From Pterobdella sp. o SKG-2022 (Eukaryota; Annelida; Clitellata; Hirudinida; Piscicolidae): a DNA stretch of 64,000 nt. This document shows, piece after piece, positions 1-21,700 of this stretch. Where the stretch lies: assembly GCA_964035795.1 (NCBI GenBank), contig OZ038320.1, positions 29,111,855 to 29,175,854 on the forward strand, in the 5' to 3' direction. Every line of letters begins with the position of its first letter. Position 1 is the stretch's first letter. Below the pieces are notes generated by a model. That model made no database searches. It worked only from the letters and a program-made list of their open reading frames with translations, and was not told the origin of the DNA. The position numbers and the translations under genes were made by a program.

Positions 1-107
1 TAATTTTTCAAGGAATTTAAAAAAAAAATTATATTTATTAAAGTTTTTAAAACTTATAAATTTTTATAATTGGATACGTCTTTCGAAGGTACTCTAACTC
101 TTTGCAG

Positions 108-10891
<10,784 letters not shown>

Positions 10892-11320
10892 AGTTTTAAA
10901 TATCTTTTTTGTGTTAGAATAGAGCAAAAACATGATCTCAGAACAAATAATCTCAAATCGTTCAAGATTTTCTCTAAAAGTATTGATTTATATCTTAAAA
11001 ATTTTTCTTAACATCTAAATGTATTTTATTATAAGTATTGCATATTTTTTCAACTTTTTCTTTGGTTAGCAACCGACATGTTCGGCTGTTTGCGAAATTT
11101 GATTTTCAAAGTTATTTTTTCTGCTTTCTGGACACGGCCTGTTTTTTATTTTATTAAAATTATTTTAGAATTTTATTATGAAAACTTTAGCTTAACTTTT
11201 TTCAAGTTTTCGAAATTTTTTTTTTTCGATCGTAAGTTTATACGTTAGCGATATTTTAAAAACTGTAGTATTTATCTAATTAACTTATATTTATTTCTAA
11301 ATACTTTTTACGTAAAAAAA
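10892..11320. other. 3' flank of NALCN, AT-rich, no gene seen
   Basis: Begins right after the NALCN stop codon and should hold its 3' UTR. T-rich runs and no ORF of note. I did not find a convincing polyadenylation signal immediately after the stop. It ends where the retrotransposon-related open frame starts. Confidence 0.5.
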
Positions 11321-13600
11321 ATGTCACACTCTAGAGATTTTTTGTTAAGTTTATCTCGAAATACTAATCCTCCCTCGCGTCAAGTGAAACGCCGAGTTTT
11401 TTATCTAAACATTAGGAGTAATATATATAATAGTAATAGGTTAAATAAAAATATCAATAACTACAGTAAGAGTTTCAAAAATAATTGCAGGTCCAGCCAG
11501 AAAAAAGAAAAAAAATCTGAAAAAGAGTGGTCGAAAGGAAGGGCATCCTTCAAGAAAAACTGTCACAAAGTTAATGAAAGTCCTTTTCGAGTCGGATCTT
11601 TAAATGTTGGTTCGATGGAGGGTAAGGCTTCTGAAGTGGTGGAAACCATGTCGAGGAGGAGAGTCGATCTGTGTTGTTTACAAGAGACTCGCTGGAAGAC
11701 CAACCTTAAACTTATTGCAGGCAGACTCTCGATATAAGTATTTTGGTTGTGGGAATGATGAGGGCACTTGTGGTGTAGAAATTCTACTGGCTGAGAAGTG
11801 GTGGGAGAAAGTGTTTGAAGTGATTAGAGTCTCAGATAGAATCAGTCGAATGGTGGTTGGATCAGTTGTGTTTGTTTTTGTGAGTGTTTATGCACCTTAA
11901 GCTAACCTTAGTGAGAGTGTAAAAGATCAATTCTATTATGCGCTTTAATCCCCCATAGCTAGAGTTTCATCTTCGGAACAGCTAATCATAAGTGGAGACC
12001 ATATGGAATGACCATATAGGATCACGCTCTACTGCTTTTGAGGATGTGCATGGTGGACAGGCTTTGGGAAAAAGAAACCATGAAGGTGAAAGACTGCTGG
12101 AATTTGCTGTTGCCAATGAGCTGGTTGTTGGTAACTCCTGGTTCATGAAGAAATTTGAACATCTGGTTACATACCAGTCAGGAGGTTGCAAAACCCAAAT
12201 TGACTACATATTGCATAAGAGAAGTTTTAGAAAAATGATATCTAATGTGAAAGTCATTGTTGGGGAGGAGTGTGCAACACAGCATAGACTGGTGGTTGGT
12301 GACTTCAAGGTTTGCACTCATGCTCACCCAAAAGAAGGTTTGTTCCTCGTACAAAAGTCTGGAAACTAAAAGACTTTTGAAATCAAGTTGAATTTTCTAA
12401 TTTTTTCAATGCATTTACCAAGGAAATGAAACTGGTAAAACTTTGGATGAACGTTGGAAGTACCTGAAAAACAATTTGATTACTGCTACAAAACAGGTTT
12501 GTGGAGTCTCTGCAAAACATACCTGGAAGAAGCAGACTTGGTGATGGAATGACAAGGTGCAGCAAGCTGTGTCCCACAAACGCAAATGTTTCAAAGTATG
12601 GAAAGCAGGAGGAGACAGAGATGCTTATCAGGCGGCTAAACGTGCATCCAACCTCGCTGTACACATAGCCAAAACTGATGCTGAGAAGATTGCGTTCAAA
12701 AAAATCAATCCCAGATCTGTTGAGATATATCGACTGGCTAAGCAAATGCGGCGAGAGAACCAGGACGTCATTGGGGATAAAACGGTGAGAAATAATAATG
12801 GCCAAATGTCCATGGATGTTGATTCCAAAAAAAGAAGCATGGAGAGAGCATTATATGCACATTCTCAATGTGGAGTTTTCATGGAATCCAGGTGGTTTGT
12901 CCGAAGTCTATCCCGTGGAAGGTCCCAGCGAACCTATCACTACAGCAATGGTTAGAAAGGCCATTAATAAGATGAGCCTTGGGAAAGCAGCGGGTCCTTC
13001 AGGTATTGTTGCTGAGATGCTCAAGGCCGCAGATTCAAGTGGTGCTAGTATTATTCGAGATCTCATTGAAGACATCATCTTTGAGAACCGTATACCATCT
13101 GAGTGGCAGGAAAGTCACATAGTCAGTGTATATAAGAGTAAAGGTGATGCTTTAAACAGGTCTAACTATAGGGGTTTTGAAGTTAATTGATCAGGTTATG
13201 AAGGTTTTATCAGACAGAGAGTGGTGATTAATGATATGCAATGTGGCTTTATGCAAGGTCGGGGTACAACTGATGCCATATTTATCCTCCGTCAGTTACA
13301 GGAAAAGCATCTGGTTGCTGGTAAGTTCTTTGTATAAGCAGAATGAGGTGGTTTGGACATGTAGAGCGTAGCGTGGATTGGATTTCTCAAGTGCGAAAGT
13401 TGGATTTAGATACTTGCAAGTAGCCTGGTAGGCCCAAAAAGACTTGGAATGAGCTCATATTGAATGATAAAAGAAAGCTAGACATGGTTTGTGCGGATCC
13501 AATCGATCGCTCTGATTGGAAAGGCCGACTTCGAGATAGAACTTTCAAAAAACCCAACCCTTGGTAAAGGAAAACGGGCTATAAAAAGGATTTGATTGAT
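11321..13600 (+). mobile_element. Decayed RTE-like non-LTR retrotransposon (endonuclease plus truncated reverse transcriptase)
   Basis: A retroposon ORF broken over several frames. 11588-11735: start of an APE-type endonuclease (FRVGSLNVGSMEGKASEVVE, then LCCLQETRWK). 11722-11897: the next part in another frame, ending SVYAP. 11992-12369: endonuclease end with TQIDYILHKR and QHRLVVGDF. 12557-12955: connecting region. 12940-13190: reverse-transcriptase start (GKAAGPSGIVAEMLKAADSS, IPSEWQESHIVSVYKSKGD). Then QCGFMQGRGTTDAIFILRQL to about 13333. The palm, including the catalytic FADD region, is missing: sequence jumps to the C-terminal MRWFGHVERSVDW tail, which has an internal TAG and ends NPW-TAA. 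The 3' terminus GATTTGATTGAT matches the fragment at 471-513. Residues upstream of 11580 may be element or host. Non-functional. Confidence 0.9.
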
Positions 13601-13986
13601 TTTTCAATAAAACATATTTTATTTACATAAATTTTTTATAGGGTTTTATACTTTGAGTTGTTCACTACAAGTAACTTATTTTTTGACTAATTATTTAGTG
13701 TTTTAAATGAATTCTAATTTTTTTTGTTTTAAATAAATAAAAAATTTAATCAATATAAAAAAATCAACTTTTATAAAACAAAAAAATTTATTAATCATAC
13801 AAGATTAATTTTAAACTTGATTTTTTGAGTTTTCTTAAAAAAGTATTTCATTAACTATACTAGAAAGCTTTATACATACAAATACAGACATAGAAAACAG
13901 AAAAATAATAAGAATAAATAAACATAGTAAAATATTCAAAAGAAAAACTATAAGCACCGTACACAAAACTAGAATATTTAAGGCAT

Positions 13987-14444
13987 ATGCTGAGTGCCTT
14001 TCTTTACAGCAGTGAATTTTGGGCCTTGACTCAAACACTAGAAGACAAAATAGATGGTTTCCAGCGCAAACTTCTTCACAACATACTGAATATCCACCGG
14101 CCAAAAACTATCAACAACCAAAATCTTTACAAGATAACCAAAACAGACACACTATGGAGCACACAAATCAAAAAAAGACGCCTCAGCAGGCTGGGGCATT
14201 TAATGAGACTGCCAGAGGAAACTCCCGCTCGTAAAGCGCAACAAGAAGTCTTAAAACCTGAGAAACGAAAACGAGGAAGACCTACCCTCACATGGTGGCA
14301 AACAATAAAAAAGACCCAGGCCCTCACATAGAAGTCGACTGGAACGAACCATTACAAGTACTCCACAAACTGGAAAAAATATGCAGAAATAAAAAGAAGT
14401 GGAGGAAAATCGTAAATCACGTGACGCCTATAAACATAGGATAA
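13987..14444 (+). mobile_element. C-terminal fragment of a second, different non-LTR retrotransposon ORF
   Basis: Encodes a typical non-LTR reverse-transcriptase tail: FLYSSEFWALTQTLEDKIDG, RRLSRLGHLMRLPEETPARK, KRGRPTLTWW. A one-base indel in an A-run near 14310 shifts the frame; in the new frame the protein continues through WRKIVNHVTPINIG to TAA at 14442-14444. The sequence differs from the RTE-like tail at 13340-13565, so this is another family that inserted nearby. No upstream catalytic domain is present. Confidence 0.8.
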
Positions 14445-15036
14445 CACGACTATATATCTTCATTAACTATTTAGAAACTTTATTATCTACACTCAACTTT
14501 TCAATTTTTTCCAAAAAGTCTTGCAATAAAATAACTTTGAAAAAAAATTTGAAAAGTATTAATAATATTTGAAATAGATTAGTCATCAAAGTTGCTTTTA
14601 GTAAGATCTATATATTAACATATAATTAGTGAATGCGTCCGCCGAGAAAGAATTTTTTCGATAAAACTACAACTTAATTCTTTATATAAGTTGTCTTCAC
14701 AGGTACATTTTTGTTTACTGATTTTTTAAGGCTTATTTGAACTTCAAAGCTCTGTAAAAAATTTTCTTTAATAAGATTGACTAAGTTTTCGTTGTATCTG
14801 CATGAAAATTAAAGTTGATTTGATTTGATATCAGTCAGAGTTGTAGTTAAAAAGGTTCATAGTTGAATTAAAAAGTTATTGTTGAAGTACTTTGAAGTTT
14901 CGTTATGGGTTTTGTTGTCGCTTTTGTCTATCAAAGTCATATTGTTAAGCCTTTTTATAAAATGCTGCACTATTGCTCCACAAAACATGAATTCATTTAC
15001 TTAAATGGGTAAAATGATGTTTAATTGATCCAGAAT
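14445..15036. other. Spacer and probable 5' region of spenito, with a tiny upstream ORF
   Basis: AT-rich spacer between retrotransposon debris and the spenito start. Just upstream of the chosen start, ATGATGTTTAATTGA (15014-15028) makes a four-codon upstream ORF in a different frame. A CAG at 15031-15033 could instead be a splice acceptor, in which case the short ORF would be intronic. Confidence 0.4.
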
Positions 15037-16911
15037 ATGGATCCTTACACAAGGATGGAGTATGAACGAAGCAAAGCTTACCCACCCCATCCTTACGATC
15101 AACCATTCATGCCAGTGTATGCTGAATCAAGCGAATATCCAGCAGATGCTTTCACAAGTCTTAGACTCAGTAATATAAATCCCAAAATTCCTGATGAAGA
15201 GGTTAGAGAGGCGGTTTATCAAACATATAAAAAAATGGGCGAGTTTAATATAAAGTTTGCTCATACAGTTGATCGTCGTTTGGTTTATGTGAATTTTGCG
15301 CATCATGAAGATGCTTTAATGGCAAAAAATATGACTGTAAATAGATTAGAACTTTTTGATAGACCCATTTGTGTTGAAACTGTTAATCATAACAAAGCAT
15401 GGGCTAAATCAAGCTACTATCAACCATCAATTCCACCCCCTATGCCATCTCCATTTGGTCCTTCTCCCATGGGTGCAGGTTATCGACCTTTTGAATCATG
15501 GGGGGAATTTCAAAGAAAAGATATGCATTTTCATGAATACTCAGACTATGCAGGAAGAGCTGGAGGGGAAGAAAGTAAGTCCTTTATTGAAATGAAACAC
15601 ATTCCACCTGAAGAGGATCGTCGAGCTACGAGAACTTTATTTGTTGCTAATGTTGATGAAAAAATGGATCCTGAAGAACTTAAGAGTTATTTTGATCCAT
15701 TTGGTATTGTTGAAGATGTTGATGTAAAATGTCCTATTAAAGGTAATGGTAACCCATATGCCTTCATTCGATTTTATAATCTTGATCAAGCATTTGCTGC
15801 AAAATCAGAACTTTCTGGAAAGTTTCTTGGCAAACACCAATGTAAGATTGGTTATGCCCGACCTGTACCAACCACATGCGCTTGGGTGGGAGGTCTGACA
15901 GAAGATGTCATGAAACAAGAACTCATTGCTCAGTTTGAAAAGTTTGGTGCTGTTATTGACTTTAAATGGCCTAAGGGTAAAAGTTATTGCTATATTGCTT
16001 TTGACAATGTTGAATCAGCCCAGCAAGCTATTTTTGAACTACGTGGATTTCCACTGCCTGGTTCAGTTAAGGGACTCAGAACTGATTTCACAGAACTCAA
16101 ACAAATGGAAGCACCACAACCAAGAGAACACAAAGCTAAGAAAAAGCATAAGCACAGAAACAGAAGTGGAAGCAGTTCTGAAGTTGAAAAAAAGAAAAAG
16201 TCAAAGCGATCTAGAAGAAAACTTTCTAAAAATACTGAAAGTGATGACAGTTCAAGTTCAGAGAGTAAAAAGAGAAGAAGAAAGAAGCGAAAAGTATCAA
16301 CATCTAGAAGTGCGTCTAGTCTCAGTGATTGGGATCAAGATGAGTCATTTGATAAAAAAAGATCTGTTTTCCAGATTGCAAATATTGATGCAGCAGAAAC
16401 AATTTTAGATTTAGCTCGATGTTTGCCTGTGGTATGGTCGGGACCCATAGAACTCAAAAATAGTGCATTCTACACTCAAATGCATTTAGTGAGTGGTAAT
16501 GGTAACTTGGTGAATGAAATGTTATCAGGACTTCTTTCTCCTGAATATCCTTCTTTGAAGATTAACCAACGCTTAAGGTTAGATCGATCAAAGTTAAAAG
16601 AGGTAGAGAGGCGTATCAGTCAAAGTGGTGTTGGTGGTCATTGCGTTTTGTTGGCTGTTTCAGAAAACAACAAGGATTCTAGCAAGTTTAGACCACTTAG
16701 CAACTTAGTGAGTTATCTCAAACAGAAGAATGCAGCTGGAGTTCTTTCTCTACCTTCTTTGTCTCATCAGGGCCGAGAAGCTGGTCTTCTACACACTTTT
16801 CCTCCTTGTGAATTTGCACACAAGTACCTTCTCTGTTGTGCCCCCAAACTCACTTCATCTTACAATAACAATGACTACATAGTTATCATTCTTGTTAGAG
16901 TTAATCTCTGA
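15037..16911 (+). CDS. nito: Spenito/RBM15-like RNA-binding protein (3 RRMs + SPOC), single exon
   Basis: 624 residues if translation starts at ATG 15037, the first in-frame ATG. RRM1 about 40-114 (SLRLSNINPKIPDEEVREAV), RRM2 about 198-276 (RNP2 TLFVANV, RNP1 PYAFIRFY), RRM3 about 279-354 (CAWVGGL, CYIAFDN). A Lys/Arg/Ser-rich linker at about 365-450 should be nuclear-localising. The C-terminal SPOC domain, about 452-624, begins SVFQIANIDAAETILDLARC and ends YIVIILVRVNL. This is the split-ends family; the short form matches spenito/RBM15, a subunit of the m6A writer complex and splicing regulator, rather than giant Spen. No intron interrupts it, unlike all confidently called neighbours. Extra upstream coding exons are possible. 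Confidence 0.95.
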   Translation: MDPYTRMEYERSKAYPPHPYDQPFMPVYAESSEYPADAFTSLRLSNINPKIPDEEVREAVYQTYKKMGEFNIKFAHTVDRRLVYVNFAHHEDALMAKNMTVNRLELFDRPICVETVNHNKAWAKSSYYQPSIPPPMPSPFGPSPMGAGYRPFESWGEFQRKDMHFHEYSDYAGRAGGEESKSFIEMKHIPPEEDRRATRTLFVANVDEKMDPEELKSYFDPFGIVEDVDVKCPIKGNGNPYAFIRFYNLDQAFAAKSELSGKFLGKHQCKIGYARPVPTTCAWVGGLTEDVMKQELIAQFEKFGAVIDFKWPKGKSYCYIAFDNVESAQQAIFELRGFPLPGSVKGLRTDFTELKQMEAPQPREHKAKKKHKHRNRSGSSSEVEKKKKSKRSRRKLSKNTESDDSSSSESKKRRRKKRKVSTSRSASSLSDWDQDESFDKKRSVFQIANIDAAETILDLARCLPVVWSGPIELKNSAFYTQMHLVSGNGNLVNEMLSGLLSPEYPSLKINQRLRLDRSKLKEVERRISQSGVGGHCVLLAVSENNKDSSKFRPLSNLVSYLKQKNAAGVLSLPSLSHQGREAGLLHTFPPCEFAHKYLLCCAPKLTSSYNNNDYIVIILVRVNL

Positions 16912-17422
16912 CTATATTAACTCATTGGTTTTTTGAATAGATGCCTATTTACAAAAATAATGTTTCATCTGGACAAAATTATGTGGACAACTTTTTCGTT
17001 GCTTTTTAACGGCATTTTTATAATCTTTTTAATCTTAACGTTATTATGTATTTTTTAAAAATTTTTATTGAATTCGTTCAAAATTTTTTAAATGCAAATA
17101 TTATTTACTGTATTAAGAAGATGAATGAAATTTTGATTTTTTTTATGTGTGATTTGTTAACAGTTGACAATATTTCAGTGTCTAAGGCTTAAAATTGCCG
17201 TGTTTCATAGATTATTTTCTACGTCACTTGTTTCTGAAAAATAATAATTTATAATTTCATTTATTTAGAATTTTTTGAAAAATGATTTGATTTTATATAA
17301 TAAATTTAAAAAGTGCTTTTTTATGGTTTTTTAAAAATAAGGTAACTAACGTTTCAGTAGCTTGCGTCATCTAGCGCAAGTAATAAATCATTCTATACGA
17401 TAACACTTAATGTTCAATATTA
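16912..17422. other. Convergent intergenic region between spenito and SPA17-like gene
   Basis: AT-rich, about 510 bases between two convergent stop codons, so it should hold both 3' UTRs. No open frame or clear repeat seen. Confidence 0.5.
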
Positions 17423-18636
17423 TTATTTGCTTAAACTAATCTGGGGTTCTATAAACATCAATCTAATAATATGAGCACCTCTCGAGCTTTCTTCTGTCGC
17501 GTCTCTTTCCGCCACTCCAAGGAAGGCCGATGTAATCCTTAGAGCTGAATGACTAAGTTCTTTGGAAATATTGTTAATATAAGTTTGTCGATCAAAATAT
17601 AGTTAAGTTGTGTACACTCCCTTTAAAAAATATTTAATTACTTAGAGAAATATCACTAAAAGTATTAATAGTTTGGTTTGATTGTTGAGAAAATCATTAG
17701 TTTATCAAAAATTTATCGGAAGATTCACATGTACACAAGATAGGTTTCTTGCAGTTTTTTTGAGTAGTTTTGAAAAAAGTATATTATAATGTGTTTTTTT
17801 GATATATGAATAATTTTTCAAAGCTATGTCACATTATAACTTAAAAATTTCCAATGTATTCGACTGAACAATTTTATTTACACCACTATATAAACTAAAT
17901 ACCCAAAATAAATTCTAGCAAGTTCATTGTTGTAATTAATCAATAGTTCGCATAACATAATGTTCATGGATTTTTTGGAACATAACGAATGAATGAAATT
18001 TCTTATATGTATACTTTGTTCTGTATCTTCCTTAGCCAACTCAGAATCCAAATCGCTTTTTGCTGGGGCTTCGTCTTCCAATCTAAATTTCGGTTCAATA
18101 TCATTCATCTTCTAAACTATCATTAAAATTATAACGAACCTTCTGGCTTTGAGATACTTTCTCGCTCTGTATCCTCTAAAAACTCTTTGTATTTTAGTAG
18201 CCGCTAAAACTTTGGTTAAAAGTTTCTTATTGTTTGTAGACTTAAGCATTTTGTAGTCTTTTTGAATTATTTTTGCTGCCTCGTTTATTTTTTCCAAACA
18301 TGTACCAGTCATGTTCTATAAAAATATTTTTGTTAAAGGTCTGTTTTATAGTTATTAGGCTACAAACAGTACACAAAGAGGAGCTGAAAGGCTCTTCTTC
18401 ATAGGCTCCCTCCAAAACAGGATTATTAACTGTAAAAATTTTTTATAATGAAAATGCTAAAGTGATATTTTCATTATTTTACCGTTTACATTGCTAAGAA
18501 GTTTTTGAAAGTATTTAGCCCCAAAATTAAGTATATCATCGGGTAGTTCTCTAAGTATTTCTCTCGTAAAGTCTTCCAAAAGATTCATAAAACCTTGAGG
18601 AACCCTTAATTTAGTATTTGAAAAAGGAACTGCCAT
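17423..18636 (-). CDS. SPA17: SPA17-like sperm/ciliary protein with RIIa dimerisation domain and IQ motif
   Basis: Residues 1-45 (MAVPFSNTKLRVPQGFMNLL, then FTREILRELPDDI) are the R2D2/RIIa fold that docks A-kinase-anchoring helices in sperm and cilia; the start aligns with the SPA17 N-terminus. Exons: 18483-18636, 18368-18429, 18136-18315, 18015-18111, 17423-17544. The third exon holds an IQ motif, ATKIQRVFRGYRARKYLKAR, preceded by an IQ-like helix. Introns 1 and 2 are only 53 and 52 bases. Intron 3 would be 24 bases (18112-18135); if it is not spliced the frame ends at an in-frame TAG and the protein is 139 residues, near the size of mammalian SPA17 (151). If spliced, an acidic tail (PKFRLEDEAPAKSDLDSELA) follows and the total is about 204. 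The last exon is weakly supported. Start is 91 bases after the hydroxylase stop. Confidence 0.85.
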
Positions 18637-18727
18637 TTGAACTTTATTCAAAACTATAATTATTAAGAGTTACGACAGTTGGCATAGCGTCTTGGAATCG
18701 AACTATTATAGATCTTTGTTTAAGCGC
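18637..18727 (-). promoter_or_regulatory. 91-base spacer between Tbh stop and SPA17 start
   Basis: Read on the minus strand, the spacer contains TTATAG followed by TTTTGAATAAAGTTCAA and the SPA17 ATG. AATAAA lies 11 bases before that ATG and TATAG could be a trans- or cis-splice acceptor. There is little room for a separate 3' UTR plus promoter, so the two genes are either co-transcribed or have overlapping transcripts. The function is inferred from spacing only. Confidence 0.4.
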
Positions 18728-21700
18728 TTAACTACATGTGGAATTTACTTTCACTAGAGGAAGTTTGATCATAGGAACATTTAGGTTTTCCCACAAACCC
18801 TAAAAAAGATAAAAAAACCAATTTTCAATATATCATAAATGATAATTATATTTGAGTTACTTCAAATCTAGTGCCATCGGATCTGTTGCATTGCATAGAC
18901 AACGGTGCTTCTTCGTAAAACTTCTTTAAATATTCAACTTTTTCTTCGTTCCATTCAATATTTTTAAAATTTTCGGAAATTCCTTTCGTAGAATTCAATC
19001 TATCACCGTAAAGTCTAAATGGAAATAATGTATTTTAGCTTTTAAATTACCAGAAAATAAAACTCAAACCCTTTCAAAGATTTGAAAAAAGATAAAAGTG
19101 AAGTAGTTGTTACAGAGCTTTTGCATACTTCGAGTTGTGTTCTAGGGTAATAATGAATATAATTGACGCACATTTCATCTGAAATGGCCAAACCTCCCTG
19201 TGGATTGGTTTCAAGAAGTTATCACACGTTCAATTTTATGAAGTTCAAAACTAATTTCACCATCGTTATATTTGTTCTCTTCATAGTGTTATCCTCACAA
19301 ACGGTGATCAACACATCAGACTGGAAAGGATTATAATAAGCATTTAGTTTATTTAGTCAATTTGGGTAGATGCAATTTAATGGCTTGGAATCTAGTATGT
19401 TGGAAAGTCAAATTTGATCTCAATTGAATGCTAATAATAATAATCCTTATTTTTTTATGGTTACTGAAGCTTTTCAAAAAGACTATAGTTGCTCAAAAGA
19501 AGTGCATTCAGAATCTTTTCTAATTAGAATTCACAAAGAAAAGGCATGAATAATCAAAAAATTATATCATATTGATAACCGGAAGAACGTGGATAAAACT
19601 GGGAAGATTTCTGATTTCTTGGAAATAGGATTGGTAATGATCGTCTCTATTTAATTCAGGGAGTTCCACTCCATCTCTGTAATGCTTAGTGTAAACCTTT
19701 TTTCCAGTCAAATGTGTGTGCAGTTGTGAGGCGAACACCATTATACCTTCGGTCGGCAAGCCCTGTCGTTTGAAAATCGTTAAATTAGTTTCTTGAAAAT
19801 TTTTCATAAAATTTTTTAAGGTTTTTAATTATAACCATTCATGTGAAGAAAAGCTGCTTTAAATAAAAAAATTTTTTCTTTGACTAAACAATAATTTTTC
19901 ATTAAAATTTTAGTTCCATTACAAAATCCCATCAACACAACTACTGTAATAACAACATTATTAAAAATAGTGTTATTAACTCACAACATTAGTGCATTCA
20001 GCAGTACAGTACCCTTTGAGCAGCCATTTATCAAGTTTGGGAGGAAGAACCATTTTATCTGTATATTCCAAGCCTAGTTCCATCACTCCTACGTCATATT
20101 TTCTGAGGTTGTTGGTGACGTAGAATCGAATTCCCGAACTGTCAACTAGCCCTAAAATTTTTTTAAAAATCTATATATAAACGTTCAAAACTTTTAGTTT
20201 TTTCGGTAATTGAATTCAATTCCAATGTAAATCTTTTTTTAAGAATTGTAGTTTAACGATCTTGTTTCACTATCATGCTTTGAAATTATTTTTAAACTTT
20301 TCCAATTTTTTTATAAAATGGCCATTGCAAATTTTCGAAATGTTTCAAATATAACTTAAGACTTATATAATTTTTTATCAAAATCGAAAATAACTTGTCA
20401 ATATTCTAAAAAGTCAAAAACACTAGAACAAAACCAACAAAAGTGAAAAAAAACAACTTTTTGTATGTTGAGGGTTGTTGTAGTGCAGCTGTACCATTAT
20501 ATGGGTGGGTGAGTTGGGGCCTCCTATGGGGAAACCTGCTTCTGGAGGGTAGGTTAGGCCCTGTTGGAGAAAGGTTTTGTTTTTATTTTAGATTTTTAGT
20601 GAATATTTATAATAATTTTTTTATCAAAATTATTTTCACTTTTAGGCTTTTAGATTAAAAGTTTATATCTTCAATGATATACAAGACTGAAATTTTTTTA
20701 AATTTCAAGTTTGAAATAACCAAACATTTTTATACCATGAAAAATCCCTTGTTACCTTAAAACAAGCCACCTAAGGGGAAACAATCTCAGACTCACATCG
20801 GCTCCCATGGCCCATGCAGCAACCACTTTGTGGCACGGAGGCTCGTCATCGTTGCAGGGGGCCGAAGACTCATGGGTGCCTGCAGAACACAAGAACACCT
20901 CTATGTGGTGCACCAGTCCTTGAGACCCCTCAGAGATTATTGCTTCAAACTTCAAGGTTGACGCCGTTTAAAGTTTTTTTTATATGTGTCAAGGTAATCA
21001 TATATGGTACTTTTAATAATTAATAAAAAATAATTATTTTGCTTAAATGCCTCAGTTGATAAGTCGTTGGAAATGGGAGTCGGACAGTATTTTTGAATCT
21101 GTACGCATTTGTAGAAATTTTTAACGCAAAAAATGCTCTATAAAAATTTTTATCACATGCAACCTTAACGACGTGCAGTTTAAAAGGAAGGTAGGGCAGT
21201 TTTTGTACTGAGCACCAGTAAGTGGTTTCATCTGTAGGAACTTTAACCTGGAATTGTTTCAGTGGAGGTAATGAAAAACTATCCTTCAAAGAACTTTTGC
21301 TTAGTTTAAAAAAATAATAGTTCCAATTTTGCCATCACTACCTCATCAGCAGTGAGCTCCAACACAAAAACATTTTCAGAGATGGAAGGTATCTGGGACT
21401 TGATCAGTTGGGATTGCACCACGGAAACAAAAGTGTCAAATAAATTGAGATACTCGATCGATTGCATGGGCCCTTCCTTTGTGAACCCTATAAGATTGGT
21501 GGTGCCTCTCTGATAAGGGTTTTTAATTTCTTTTCAATAATATATCCACATTTATTCCATACAATACTATGACTCAATCTCTCACATAAATATGATTAAC
21601 AGCCATTTTTAATAATGAGTCTTATCAGTTTTCACTATCATGTTCAATTTAATTAAAATTATTTTTCATAAATTCAGTTCCAATAGGTTACTCCACCAGC

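Noticed and set aside
18660..18728. tRNA-like B-box (AGTTCGATTCC) on the minus strand between Tbh and SPA17
   Set aside because: Neither the T-stem nor an acceptor stem pairs, and no proper A-box arm is at the right distance.
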